DNA from: Candidatus Binatia bacterium
GTDB taxonomy: Bacteria; Desulfobacterota; Binatia; HRBIN30
DNA length: 64,000 bases
Assembly (NCBI GenBank): GCA_023150935.1
Contig: JAKLJW010000016.1
Location: 1-64,000 of the forward strand
Direction of reading: 5' to 3'
The position numbers and the translations under genes were made by a program. This document shows, piece by piece, positions 16,941 to 26,631 of the stretch; the first letter of the stretch is position 1, and each line of letters begins with the position of its first letter. The notes under the pieces are model-generated. The model saw only the letters and a list, made by a program, of their open reading frames with translations, made no database searches and was not told where the DNA came from.

Positions 16941-17924
16941 ATGTCAGCCCCGCCCCTTCCGAGATCGGCCCTCCTGCAGATGTTTCGCACGATGGTCAAC
17001 ATTCGGCGTTTCGAGGAAACGATTCGCGACCTGTTCTTCCAGGGGGAGATCCCCGGGTTTGTACACGTGTCGATCGGTGAGGAAGCGGTGCCCACGGGCG
17101 TCTGCGCCGCGCTCGACCCCGGCGACTACATCACGACCACCCACCGGGGGCATGGGCACATGCTTGCCAAGGGTGGCGAACTCAAGCCGATGATGGCGGA
17201 GATCTACGGGCGCCGCACGGGCTACTGCAAGGGCAAGGGCGGTTCGATGCACATCGTCAGCTACGATCTCGGCATCCTCGGCGCCAACGGCATCGTCGGC
17301 GGCAATATTCCGATCGCCACCGGCGCCGCTCTGGCCTCCAGCTTCCGCAATCACGCCGAGGTGGCGGTCTGCTTCTTCGGGGACGGCGCTTCCAACGAAG
17401 GGACGTTTCACGAATCGCTCAACCTCGCCGGGCTCTGGAAGCTGCCGGTGATTTACGTCTGCCAGAACAACGCCTATGCCGAATTCACGCCGACGGCCGA
17501 GTCGACGTCCGTGCCGGACATCGCCGTGCGCGCCGCCGGGTACGGCATGCCGGGTGTCATCGTCGACGGCAACGATGTACTGGCGGTTTACGCAGCGGCC
17601 CGCGAGGCCGTCGAGCGGGCCCGCCGGGGCGCCGGGGCGACGCTCATCGAAGCCAAGACCTACCGCTGGGAAGGACATGTCGTCGGCGAACAGGCGTTCG
17701 TCGGCGAATACCGCCCTCGGGAAGAGGTCGAAGCCGCCCGGGCGCGTTGTCCGATCGCACGTTTCGCGAACTACCTGGAAACGGCGGGAATCGCCACTGG
17801 GGCCGACCTCGACGAGATTCGCGCCGCGGTGCAGGCCGATCTCGATGCCGCCGTGGCGTTCGCGCGAAGCAGCCCCTTCCCCGAACCATTGGAAGCGGAA
17901 CTGGACGTCTTCGCCTCCGCATAG
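16941..17924 (+). CDS. 2-oxoacid/acetoin dehydrogenase complex E1 subunit alpha
   Basis: A 327-residue thiamine diphosphate-dependent E1alpha chain. The ThDP/Mg motif GDGASNEGTFHESLNLA ... NNAYAE is clear, as are YITTTHRGHGHMLAKGG and GKGGSMHI, typical of pyruvate or acetoin dehydrogenase alpha subunits. The protein decarboxylates a 2-oxoacid (or acetoin) together with the beta chain encoded next. GAGGAGA precedes the ATG. It is the first gene of a tight three-gene operon (25-base and 15-base gaps). Sequence alone does not separate pyruvate from acetoin; the short length of the chains and the compact E2 resemble AcoA-type complexes. Confidence 0.9.
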   Translation: MSAPPLPRSALLQMFRTMVNIRRFEETIRDLFFQGEIPGFVHVSIGEEAVPTGVCAALDPGDYITTTHRGHGHMLAKGGELKPMMAEIYGRRTGYCKGKGGSMHIVSYDLGILGANGIVGGNIPIATGAALASSFRNHAEVAVCFFGDGASNEGTFHESLNLAGLWKLPVIYVCQNNAYAEFTPTAESTSVPDIAVRAAGYGMPGVIVDGNDVLAVYAAAREAVERARRGAGATLIEAKTYRWEGHVVGEQAFVGEYRPREEVEAARARCPIARFANYLETAGIATGADLDEIRAAVQADLDAAVAFARSSPFPEPLEAELDVFASA

Positions 17925-17949
17925 GACGGACCGAACGAGGAAATTCATC

Positions 17950-18918
17950 ATGCGTGACATCGGGTTCATCGAAGCGATCAACGAAGCGCTGGCGGAAGAA
18001 ATGGAACGCGACCCGACGACGTTCATCATGGGGGAGGACGTGCGTCTCGGTGCGTTCGGAGCGACCCGGGGCCTGATCGACCGTTTCGGCCCCCAGCGCG
18101 TGCGCAACACGCCGATTTCCGAGGCGGGGTTCGCGGGCGCCGGGGTCGGGGCCGCCATGGCCGGTCTGCGGCCGATCGTGGAAATCGAATTCGCCAGCTT
18201 TCTCTATTGCGCCATGGATCAGGTCTGTAACCAGGCCGGCAAGCTGCGTTACATGTCCGGCGGGCAGGCCCGCCTCCCGATAACTTTCCGCTGCGTCTTC
18301 GGCGCCATGGGGTCCGCCGCCGCGCAACATTCGGAGGTCGTCTACTCGCAGTTCCTCGCCGCTCCGGGACTGAAGATCGCGGTTCCCTCCGACGCCGGCG
18401 ACATGAAGGGCCTCCTCAAGGCGGCCATTCGCGACGACGATCCGGTGATTGTCTTCGAGCACGGCCGCCTCGGCTTCACGCGCGGAGCCGTACCCGAGGG
18501 AGATCACGTCGTGCCGTTGGGCCGGGGTGTCGTGAAGCGGCCGGGCAGCGACGTCACGGTGGTGGCCGTCGGTGCAATGGTAAGCAAAGCCCTCAACGTC
18601 GCCGAGGCGCTCGCCGGCGAGGGAATCTCCGTGCAGGTCTGGGACCCGCGGACCCTGGTGCCGCTCGACGAGGAGGGTCTGCTCGCGGCGGTCGCCGCCA
18701 CGGGTCGGGTGGTGATCGCCGACGAAGGCCATCGTCGCGGCGGGGCAGCCGGCGATCTGGCGGCGATCGTCATCGACCGCGGTTTCGATCTGCTCAACGC
18801 TCCGATCAAGCGCGTCACGGCGCTCGACATTCCGATCCCGTTCAGCCCGCCACTGGAAGAACACGTGCTGCCGAACGAAGCGAAGCTAACGGCGGCGGTG
18901 CGGGCGGTGCTGGAGTAG
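17950..18918 (+). CDS. 2-oxoacid/acetoin dehydrogenase complex E1 subunit beta
   Basis: A 322-residue transketolase-like E1beta. Diagnostic blocks are FIMGEDVRLGAFGATRGL, RVRNTPISEAGFAGAGVG, PIVEIEFASF and, in the C-terminal domain, VWDPRTLVPLDEEGLL. The ATG at 17950, preceded by GAGGAAA, is taken as the start; the frame is open well upstream, but that part lies inside the alpha gene. Together with E1alpha it forms the alpha2beta2 decarboxylase that acylates the lipoyl arm of E2. Confidence 0.9.
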   Translation: MRDIGFIEAINEALAEEMERDPTTFIMGEDVRLGAFGATRGLIDRFGPQRVRNTPISEAGFAGAGVGAAMAGLRPIVEIEFASFLYCAMDQVCNQAGKLRYMSGGQARLPITFRCVFGAMGSAAAQHSEVVYSQFLAAPGLKIAVPSDAGDMKGLLKAAIRDDDPVIVFEHGRLGFTRGAVPEGDHVVPLGRGVVKRPGSDVTVVAVGAMVSKALNVAEALAGEGISVQVWDPRTLVPLDEEGLLAAVAATGRVVIADEGHRRGGAAGDLAAIVIDRGFDLLNAPIKRVTALDIPIPFSPPLEEHVLPNEAKLTAAVRAVLE

Positions 18919-18933
18919 GCTGGCGGGGTAGAG

Positions 18934-20073
18934 ATGCCTGCCGACGTCATCATGCCTAAGTTTGGCCTGACCATGCAGGAGGGCCGCATCCAACAGTGGT
19001 TCAAGGCGGAGGGCGAGCCGGTGGCCGTCGGCGACAAGCTCTTCGAAGTCGAGACCGAAAAGGTGCTTTACGAAGTCGAGGCGACGGTCGCCGGCACACT
19101 CGCCCGCATTTTGCACCCGATCGAGGCCGTGGTGCCGTGCGCGGGCGTCGTTGCCGTGATCGCACTGCCCGGAGAAGACCCGGTTGCGGTAGCCGCCGCG
19201 CCTCGCGAAGCCGCGGCAGCACCGACCCCACCGACCGCGGCCGTCGCGTCGGCGGCACCGGGGCCGCCGACGGGCGGTGCTCCGGCGACCCCGGCGGCAC
19301 GCAAGCTCGCCAGGGAAAAGGGTGTGGATCTGGCGCGCGTCGCCGGGACGGGTCCGGGCGGCCGCATCACGCGCGAGGACGTCGAGGCGGCGCTCACCGG
19401 CGGGCAGCAGCCGGCTCCCGGCAGCGGTCACGGCGAGCCGTTGCGCGGGATGCGCAAGACGATCGCCGATCGGATGCTCTCCAGTTTGCAGACCACGGCG
19501 CAATTGACGATCACCACCGAGGCCGATGTCGGGGCACTGGTGGCCCGGCGTCAGCGGCTCCAGGCCGAGCATCCGCTGACCTACACCGACCTGCTGACCG
19601 AGGCGGTCGCGCGCGCCTTGCGGGAGCATCCGCGACTGAACGCCACCACCGACGGCGAGAGAGTCAGCGTGCACGACGTGGTGCACCTCGGCGTGGCGAT
19701 CGCGCTCGACGACGGACTGGTAGTCGGCGTGATTCGCGCCGCCGATCGACAACCGCTTCATGCCCTGGCCGCCGCCGCGCGCGGCCTCGCGGAACGCGCA
19801 CGGGCCGGCACGCTGGGCCTCGACGACGTGACCGGGGGAACCTTCACCATCACCAATCTCGGTGCCTATGGTGTCGACGCTTTCACGCCGATCCTGCATA
19901 CGCCACAGGTGGCGATCCTCGGGGTCGGCCGCATCGTCGAGAAGCCGGTGGTTCGTGACGGACAGATCGTTATCCGGCCGACGATGGTGCTCAGCCTCAC
20001 TTTCGATCATCGCATCATCGACGGCGCCCCCGCCGCTCGGTTCTTGCAGCGCGTCGTCGAGTTGCTCGGCTAG
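18934..20073 (+). CDS. Dihydrolipoamide acyltransferase (E2) of a 2-oxoacid/acetoin dehydrogenase complex
   Basis: A 379-residue E2 with three parts in the usual order. The N-terminal lipoyl domain carries the lipoyl lysine in FEVETEKVLYEVEA (K47). After an Ala/Pro-rich linker comes a peripheral subunit-binding domain (ATPAARKLAREKGVDLARV ... GRITREDVEAAL). The C-terminal catalytic domain ends with TFDHRIIDGAPAARFL, which contains the H-x3-DG catalytic motif. It has a single lipoyl domain. No E3 dihydrolipoamide dehydrogenase gene follows; the next gene is a convergent SDR. E3 must therefore be supplied from elsewhere in the genome. Confidence 0.92.
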   Translation: MPADVIMPKFGLTMQEGRIQQWFKAEGEPVAVGDKLFEVETEKVLYEVEATVAGTLARILHPIEAVVPCAGVVAVIALPGEDPVAVAAAPREAAAAPTPPTAAVASAAPGPPTGGAPATPAARKLAREKGVDLARVAGTGPGGRITREDVEAALTGGQQPAPGSGHGEPLRGMRKTIADRMLSSLQTTAQLTITTEADVGALVARRQRLQAEHPLTYTDLLTEAVARALREHPRLNATTDGERVSVHDVVHLGVAIALDDGLVVGVIRAADRQPLHALAAAARGLAERARAGTLGLDDVTGGTFTITNLGAYGVDAFTPILHTPQVAILGVGRIVEKPVVRDGQIVIRPTMVLSLTFDHRIIDGAPAARFLQRVVELLG

Positions 20074-20099
20074 CCGGCGAACTGGCCCCGCTCGGGCGG

Positions 20100-20915
20100 C
20101 TAGATAGCCCAGCCGCCGTTAGGAGAGATGACCTGACCGACCAGGTAGCTCGATTCGTCGCTGGCCAGGAACAGCGCCACCGCGGCGACCTCGTCGGGCG
20201 TGCCCAGGCGGCCGATCGGGATCTGCAGCGCAAGGGCGGCCTTCATGGGGTCGTCCAACATGTCGAGCAGCGGTGTGTCGATAAAGCCGGGAGCGATGGC
20301 GTTGACGTAGATGCCGCTGCCGACGACTTCACGGGCGACCGCTTTCGTCAGGCCGACGATGCCCGCCTTGGCGGCGCTGTAGTCGGGGGAGCCGGCGAGT
20401 CCGGACGTGCCGGCGACCGAGGCCATGTTGACGATCTTACCGGCGCCCCGCGGTTCCATGATCGCGAGCGCCTCGCGCGTGCAGTAGAAAGTGCCATCCA
20501 GGTGGATCGAGACGGTACGTCGCCACTGGGAGTCGCTCATGGTGCGAGTCGCCGCGATCGCCGTCGTCGAGGTACCGGTGCTGGCGAGTTCCATGGCGCG
20601 CGTCACCATGTTCGCCTTAACCTCGTCGGTTATGGTGGCGATACCGGCATTGTTCACCAGGATATCCAGTGCGCCCCAGCGCTCGACCAGCTCCTCGAAC
20701 ATTGCCCGCACCTCGACGCTATCGGAAACGTCGGCCACCAATGCCATCGAGGTTGTACCTGCCACAGCGAGTTCGGCAGCCACCCGTTCGGCGGCGGCGC
20801 GCGACACGTCGTTGATCGCGACCCGCGCCCCCTCGCGCGCGAATGCCAGAGCGATGGCCCGCCCCAGCCCCGACCCGGCCCCCGTGATCAGGGCGGTACG
20901 TCCCGCTAGCTTCAT
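20100..20915 (-). CDS. SDR family NAD(P)-dependent oxidoreductase
   Basis: A 271-residue classical short-chain dehydrogenase. The cofactor loop is TGAGSGLGRAIA, NNAG occurs in DILVNNAGIATI, the serine lies in NMASVAGTSGL, and the catalytic Tyr-x3-Lys is YSAAKAGIVGLTKAVA; the PG motif follows in NAIAPGFIDTP. There is an extra stretch between the NNAG block and the catalytic serine (about 20 residues more than usual, rich in Ala/Thr). The ATG at 20915 is chosen because AGGAGGGAAG lies just before it; the 40 codons upstream in frame have no protein-like character. The gene converges with the E2 gene (26-base gap). The substrate is unknown. Confidence 0.87.
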   Translation of the reverse strand: MKLAGRTALITGAGSGLGRAIALAFAREGARVAINDVSRAAAERVAAELAVAGTTSMALVADVSDSVEVRAMFEELVERWGALDILVNNAGIATITDEVKANMVTRAMELASTGTSTTAIAATRTMSDSQWRRTVSIHLDGTFYCTREALAIMEPRGAGKIVNMASVAGTSGLAGSPDYSAAKAGIVGLTKAVAREVVGSGIYVNAIAPGFIDTPLLDMLDDPMKAALALQIPIGRLGTPDEVAAVALFLASDESSYLVGQVISPNGGWAI

Positions 20916-21199
20916 TCTTCTTCCCTCCTGCGGCAGATCGCTTCCCCGCCCCGCACCCATAACCCGGCATGCCCCCCGACAAAAGCCTCCCGACTCCGAC
21001 TCCGAATGAGGTCCGCCCGATAGCGCCGGCGCCAACGCACGTGCTATGGCATGTGGCAGGGCTCTTGACGTTCGGCCAGAGAAGTATGCAACAATCTCCC
21101 TAGTGAAATCGTTGAAGAATTCTGGGGCTGTAAGGGTTGACTGGCATTTTCACGGAGGCGCGAATCTTGCTGAGTGTGGGCGAGTGAGGAGGGTTGCGC

Positions 21200-21532
21200 A
21201 TGGCGCGGGGTAGGTTCCTGTCTACGGATACGAGGCCGCGGGCACTCCAGTCGGAGGAGATGCTGCTGCTGGCGGTGTTGGAACAGGCGATTGCAGACCT
21301 GGATCATTCGTGTCCGGCGGTGCGAGCCGATGCGGACGCGTACATCTTTTCGTACGATAGCGACTACAGCATGTTCAGCTTCGATTCGGTCTGCGCGTAC
21401 TTCAAGCTATCGCCCGACGCGGTGCGCGAGGCCCTGCGCGGGCGGCAGCGGCGACCGCGGTCGACGGCGGCCGCTGCGATTGCGGCCGCGGCGGCGGCGC
21501 GGATGAACGCCGCGTTCGCCGGCGCTGCCTGA
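21200..21532 (+). CDS. Uncharacterised small protein, paralogue of the protein at 22338-22724
   Basis: A 110-residue protein. Its middle, EEMLLLAVLEQAIADLDH ... YSMFSFDSVCAYFKLSPDAV followed by REALRGRQRR, aligns with the small protein encoded at 22338-22724 (LMLAVLRDALE ... FSFVNICETLSIDVDYVRRGL). The shared frame is: a hydrophobic LAVL helix, a variable centre, (F)SF-x2-(I/V)C-x2-(L/F), then a helix (D-x2-R-x-(A/G)L). An arrangement ending in R-x-(A/G)L followed by Arg residues suggests a small DNA-binding helical domain, but that is a guess. The start is the ATG at 21200, with GGAGGG eight bases upstream, rather than the TTG two codons earlier. The tail is Ala-rich. I do not recognise a named family. 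Confidence 0.65.
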   Translation: MARGRFLSTDTRPRALQSEEMLLLAVLEQAIADLDHSCPAVRADADAYIFSYDSDYSMFSFDSVCAYFKLSPDAVREALRGRQRRPRSTAAAAIAAAAAARMNAAFAGAA

Positions 21533-21643
21533 ACGGCGAGTGCAGCGCCCCCCGGCGACCGTGGCGGCGGCGCCAGGTGGGGTGCAGGGCGAGCATCGGT
21601 TCCCGGCTTTCTCGCCGGGGCGCCGCATTTTGCCCCGTTGCGA

Positions 21644-22258
21644 TTACGTTCGGCAGGGGGAGGCCGTACGGGCCCACAGAGCCCTTACACTTGCTCTGAG
21701 ATCGTCGAGCGAACCGAAGTTCTCGATCACTCGATCTGCCGCGCCTCGCCGCTCCGCGTCGGTGAGTTGGGCGTCGATGCGAGCCTCGATCTCCGTCGCC
21801 TTGAGGCCGCGTTGCGTCGCGACGCGCTCGACCACCGCGCTGCGATTGGCGACGACCAACCACACCTCGTCGACCAGCGACACCCAGTTTGCCTCGACGA
21901 GGATGGCGGCCTCGACGACGATCGGCGTCGACGAGCCACTCTGGCGGTAGGCCGCAAGGCGCGCGCCGATCTCCGCACGAATCAGGGGATGCACGATGGC
22001 ATTGAGTCGGGCAAGTGCCGCGGAGTCGCCGAACACGATGGCGCCCAGCTTGCGGCGATCGATGGTTTGGTCGGGACTTACGATATCCGGGCCAAAGGCG
22101 GAAATAACCTGACGCCAACCCTCGGTGTCCGGCCGGTAGACCTCATGCCCCACCGTGTCGGCGTGTATAACACGGGCCCCCAGCTCCTCGAGGATGGCGG
22201 CTACGGTACTCTTGCCCGATCCGATACCGCCGGTGAGACCAATGGCTCTTGCCTGCAT
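21644..22258 (-). CDS. coaE: Dephospho-CoA kinase
   Basis: A 204-residue enzyme that phosphorylates the 3'-hydroxyl of dephospho-CoA in the last step of coenzyme A synthesis. The P-loop is GLTGGIGSGKSTVA and the substrate-binding aspartate lies in VIHADTVGHEVY. It continues with NAIVHPLIR, VVEAAILVEANW and DEVWLVVANRSAVVERV in the normal order, with the lid-type segment RIDAQLTDAERR after that. The family consensus in the third block is D-x-PLL(F/Y)E; here it is EAAILVEA, a slightly unusual version with Glu/Ala in place of Asp/Pro. Length is normal. It sits between two small paralogous genes and shares the minus strand with the one at 22338. Confidence 0.92.
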   Translation of the reverse strand: MQARAIGLTGGIGSGKSTVAAILEELGARVIHADTVGHEVYRPDTEGWRQVISAFGPDIVSPDQTIDRRKLGAIVFGDSAALARLNAIVHPLIRAEIGARLAAYRQSGSSTPIVVEAAILVEANWVSLVDEVWLVVANRSAVVERVATQRGLKATEIEARIDAQLTDAERRGAADRVIENFGSLDDLRASVRALWARTASPCRT

Positions 22259-22337
22259 GGCGGTCGCCCGGATGCGAATCCGGGCCCCGACTCCTCGGCT
22301 TCGGCTTCAGCGCCCCGGACCTTATGCCGATCGACCT

Positions 22338-22724
22338 TCAGCCGGCCGCGGCGGCCGGCGCGTCGTCCAAACGTACCGGTCGCGACTCCGTGTAGTACGG
22401 AATCGTTACCGAACGCCGCCGCCAGTTCTGCAATCCGCGGCGCACATAGTCGACATCGATGCTTAGCGTTTCGCAGATGTTCACGAAGGAGAAGTGCCAG
22501 GTGCGATCGGTAGCATCGATCCACGCCTGCGCATCCTCGAACAACTGCTGCCCGTGCACGTCTTTGGCAAAAGCGTACTTCTGGTAGCACTCCAGGGCAT
22601 CTCGCAACACGGCCAGCATCAACCGTCGCGACCCCTCCGCTCCCTTGCTGCCGCGGAAGGTCGCGTAAAACTGAGCCGGTAAGAGGGTATCCGGTTCGAA
22701 CCAAGCGAACGATCGATCGGTCAT
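22338..22724 (-). CDS. Uncharacterised small protein, paralogue of the protein at 21200-21532
   Basis: A 128-residue protein starting MTDRSFAWFEPDTLLPAQFY. The core RRLMLAVLRDALECYQKY, then LFEDAQAWIDATDRTWHFSF and NICETLSIDVDYVRRGLQNW are strongly patterned and shared, in weaker form, with the protein at 21200-21532. Conserved aromatic positions (W in AWI, W before HFSF, W in QNWRRR) suggest a compact helical domain. I have an impression that similar sequences are common in deltaproteobacterial genomes without a name; this is not verified. The ATG at 22724 follows GAAAGGG at six bases; a GTG two codons upstream is the alternative. The gene lies directly upstream of coaE (79-base gap) on the same strand. 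Confidence 0.65.
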   Translation of the reverse strand: MTDRSFAWFEPDTLLPAQFYATFRGSKGAEGSRRLMLAVLRDALECYQKYAFAKDVHGQQLFEDAQAWIDATDRTWHFSFVNICETLSIDVDYVRRGLQNWRRRSVTIPYYTESRPVRLDDAPAAAAG

Positions 22725-22847
22725 CGCCACCCTTTCGTCAGCTACGAGCAGTCCAGCGCATCGTAGTGAAGGCCGGTCCGGCGAGCCAATTAAAACGGTT
22801 CGCCGTTGGACGGCGTCGATCTAATCGGAACGTGCGCGAGACCCTGA

Positions 22848-22880
22848 ACGCAGTCACCGTACCTGCGTCGGTGACTGCGT
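22848..22880. repeat. Perfect 12-bp inverted repeat with 9-nt loop
   Basis: ACGCAGTCACCG (22848-22859) and CGGTGACTGCGT (22869-22880) are perfectly complementary, with loop TACCTGCGT. There is no U-run on either strand. It lies downstream of the HU gene and upstream of the small gene at 22724, so it may be the HU terminator, a symmetric operator, or both. Confidence 0.6.
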
Positions 22881-22926
22881 CGCACCCGGAATAACGTACC
22901 CCCCAAAGCCGCCTGCGCGGGGGGGG

Positions 22927-23211
22927 CTACTTCTTTGCGCCGAGCACCGCTTCTTTGAACGCCTTGGCGACCGAGAAACGAACCTTCTTGCGCGCCGGGA
23001 TCTTGATGGGTGCACCGGTCTGCGGGTTGCGCCCCATGCGCGCCTTGGTCTGCACCTTGCGGAAGGTCCCGAGCTCGGGGATCTTCACCGGCTCACCCTT
23101 CTTCACCTGGGCTACGGTCATGCTCACCAGGGTATCGAGCATCTCGCCCGCCTGCTTCTTCGTTACACCTGACCCATCGGCCAACTTCTGCAACAGTTGG
23201 GATTTCGTCAT
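22927..23211 (-). CDS. HU/IHF family DNA-binding protein
   Basis: A 94-residue histone-like protein. It starts MTKSQLLQKLADGSGVTKKQ, and the beta-arm region shows GTFRKVQTKARMGRNPQTG with the arm-tip proline in RNPQTGAPI, followed by IPARKKVRFSVAKAFKEAVL. All HU landmarks are present, including the hydrophobic dimer core. GAGAGGAAGGGCG precedes the ATG. It binds DNA non-specifically and shapes the nucleoid. The stop codon is followed at once by a run of eight C on the coding strand that pairs with GGGGGG further on; this is a weak terminator-like structure and a likely place for base-call errors. Confidence 0.93.
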   Translation of the reverse strand: MTKSQLLQKLADGSGVTKKQAGEMLDTLVSMTVAQVKKGEPVKIPELGTFRKVQTKARMGRNPQTGAPIKIPARKKVRFSVAKAFKEAVLGAKK

Positions 23212-23375
23212 CGCCCTTCCTCTCCTCGGGTGTAAGTTTCGACCAGATTCAGCGCATCTTCAATCGGACGTTCGGGCGCTCTATCTGCAACAAGGGTAGC
23301 GAGCTGTCAAGCCGAAAGTTGCGTCCGGGGCGCGCCAGATGCGGAGAAATTGCGCGTCCAGGTCGGCCGGTACCT

Positions 23376-24692
<1,317 letters not shown>

Positions 24693-24825
24693 GACCGCCG
24701 TGACTTAGTGCAGTCCCCGACCGCCCGCAAGTAGGACCCCATCGCCGCCCCACCCCGCCGCGCAGGGCATTGACCGGACCCACCGCTAAGTGTATTTCGT
24801 ACGCAAAGAGAGCGGAGGCCAAACC

Positions 24826-25836
24826 ATGACCATGCCCGCCATCGAAAAGACCCCGGCCGAACTGCACGAGCACCTGGCGCCGTTGCAGGAACCGCACGTA
24901 TACAGCGACGCCACCGGCGCGGACCTCGCCGCCACCATCCACGCGATCCGCGCCCTCAAGCGCGAGCGCCACGCCGTCGTTCTGGCCCACAATTACCAGC
25001 GGCCGGAGATCTTCGAGGTTGCCGACTTCATCGGCGACTCCCTCGAACTGGCGCGTCAGGGCACCACCGTCGACGCGGACACGATCGTGTTCTGCGGCGT
25101 ACACTTCATGGCTGAAACGGCCAAGATCCTCAGCCCAGAAAAGACCGTCCTCATCCCCGATTTGCGCGCCGGTTGCTCGCTCGCCGACAGCGTCACCGCC
25201 GACGAATTGGTGGAACGCCGCGACGCCTTGCGGCGCATCTATCCCGATCTCCAAGTCGTCGCCTACGTCAACACCACCGCCGCCGTTAAGGCCGTCGTGG
25301 ATGTCTGCGTCACCTCCGCCAACGCCGTCCGGCTGGTCAACAACCTGCCGACCAATAACATCCTCTTCGTTCCCGACCGACACCTGGGCGAGTACGTCCA
25401 GAAGGAAACCGGCAAGAACGTCATCTCCTGGGACGGCAACTGCTACGTGCACCACCAGATCACGCCCGAAAACATCGCCAGGGTGAAGACCGGGCTGCCC
25501 AACCTGAAGGTGCTTGTCCACCCCGAATGCCGGTCCGACGTCGTCGCCCTCGCCGACGCCGTGCTCAGCACGAGCGGCATGGTGCGGTATGCCAGGGAGA
25601 GCGCCGCCCACGACTTTCTCGTCGTTACCGAGTGCGGTCTTTCCGATCGCCTGCTGGTAGAGGTGCCGGAGAAGCACTTCTACAAGGCGTGCAAGCTCTG
25701 TCAGTTCATGAAGATGATCACCCTCGAAGGTACGCGGCGATCCCTCGAACGCATGGAATACGAAGTCCTGCTCGACGAGCCCGTACGTGCCGCCGCCGAA
25801 CGTTCGCTACGACGAATGCTCGAGCTGAGCGCGTGA
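24826..25836 (+). CDS. nadA: Quinolinate synthase A
   Basis: A 336-residue [4Fe-4S] enzyme that condenses iminoaspartate with dihydroxyacetone phosphate to quinolinate in NAD synthesis. The three cluster cysteines can be placed in FCGVHFMAETAKIL, VVTECGLSDRL and CKLCQFMKMI. Substrate-binding blocks VVLAHNYQRPEI, AYVNTTAAVKA and SWDGNCYVHHQI are intact. The ATG at 24826 is preceded by GCGGAGG; the frame is open 12 codons upstream but without a ribosome-binding site. An NrtR-like regulator follows 23 bases after the stop. nadB and nadC are not in the window. Confidence 0.95.
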   Translation: MTMPAIEKTPAELHEHLAPLQEPHVYSDATGADLAATIHAIRALKRERHAVVLAHNYQRPEIFEVADFIGDSLELARQGTTVDADTIVFCGVHFMAETAKILSPEKTVLIPDLRAGCSLADSVTADELVERRDALRRIYPDLQVVAYVNTTAAVKAVVDVCVTSANAVRLVNNLPTNNILFVPDRHLGEYVQKETGKNVISWDGNCYVHHQITPENIARVKTGLPNLKVLVHPECRSDVVALADAVLSTSGMVRYARESAAHDFLVVTECGLSDRLLVEVPEKHFYKACKLCQFMKMITLEGTRRSLERMEYEVLLDEPVRAAAERSLRRMLELSA

Positions 25837-25859
25837 GCGGCGCCCGGAGGCCGGACTGC

Positions 25860-26546
25860 ATGCTCGCCCGGTCAGCCGCGGTGGGGACGGCTCCCGCCAC
25901 GTCGCCCTCGGTTGCGGTCGACGTTGTCATCTTCACCATCGCGGCGCGCGAACTCTGCATCCTGCTCGTCGAGGTCCGCGGCGGCCCGTTCGCCGGCCGG
26001 TGGGCGTTCCCGGGCGGACGGGTTCCCGTCGGCGAAGCCCCCGAAGCGACGGCCACGCGCGAACTGCGCGATCAGACGGGCATCGACGACGTATACCTCG
26101 AGCAGCTCCGCACCTTCGGTGACCCGACCCGCGACCCGCAAGCCCACATCGTAGCCGTCGCCTATTTTGCGCTGCTGCCGAACCAGGGGCGCACCGCGGC
26201 CGTCAACCCGAAATACCGCCGCCTGCGCTGGCTCCCCGTACACGACCTGCCGCGCCTCGCCTACGATCACAACGCCATCGCCGCCTACGCCCTGGCGCGG
26301 CTGCAGGCAAAACTCGAGTACACCAACATCGTCTACAGCCTGTTGCCGGTTGAATTCACGCTCGGCGAACTCCAGGACGTCTACGAGATCATCCTGCGGC
26401 GACGGATCGATCGCCGTAACTTCCGCAAGAAAGTGCTGTCGCTCGGTCTGTTGCGGCCCTTGCATCGCCAGCGGCGCGGTCCCCACCGTCCCGCCCAGCT
26501 ATACGCCTTCACCCGCCGCGAACCGATGATGATCGAGATGCTATGA
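25860..26546 (+). CDS. nrtR: NrtR-like Nudix/winged-helix regulator of NAD synthesis
   Basis: A 228-residue protein with an N-terminal Nudix fold and a C-terminal winged helix. The Nudix box region reads GGRVPVGEAPEATATRELRD then QTGIDD: the canonical REUxEExGU is degenerate (RELRDQTG), which fits NrtR, where the fold senses ADP-ribose or related metabolites without hydrolysing them. The C-terminal part LLPVEFTLGELQDVYEIILR then RRIDRRNFRKKVLSLGLL is the characteristic NrtR helix-turn-helix region. The ATG at 25860 is chosen from CGGAGG nine bases before. Position directly after nadA supports a role as its transcriptional repressor; no operator was identified by eye. Confidence 0.82.
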   Translation: MLARSAAVGTAPATSPSVAVDVVIFTIAARELCILLVEVRGGPFAGRWAFPGGRVPVGEAPEATATRELRDQTGIDDVYLEQLRTFGDPTRDPQAHIVAVAYFALLPNQGRTAAVNPKYRRLRWLPVHDLPRLAYDHNAIAAYALARLQAKLEYTNIVYSLLPVEFTLGELQDVYEIILRRRIDRRNFRKKVLSLGLLRPLHRQRRGPHRPAQLYAFTRREPMMIEML

Positions 26547-26631
26547 GCGCGTCGCGCCCCGGGGGGAACCACCAACCGGAGGTCTATGGGTTCGACGGCC
26601 TGCGGCCCCGGGGCCCGTTCTCCCGGGGGCT

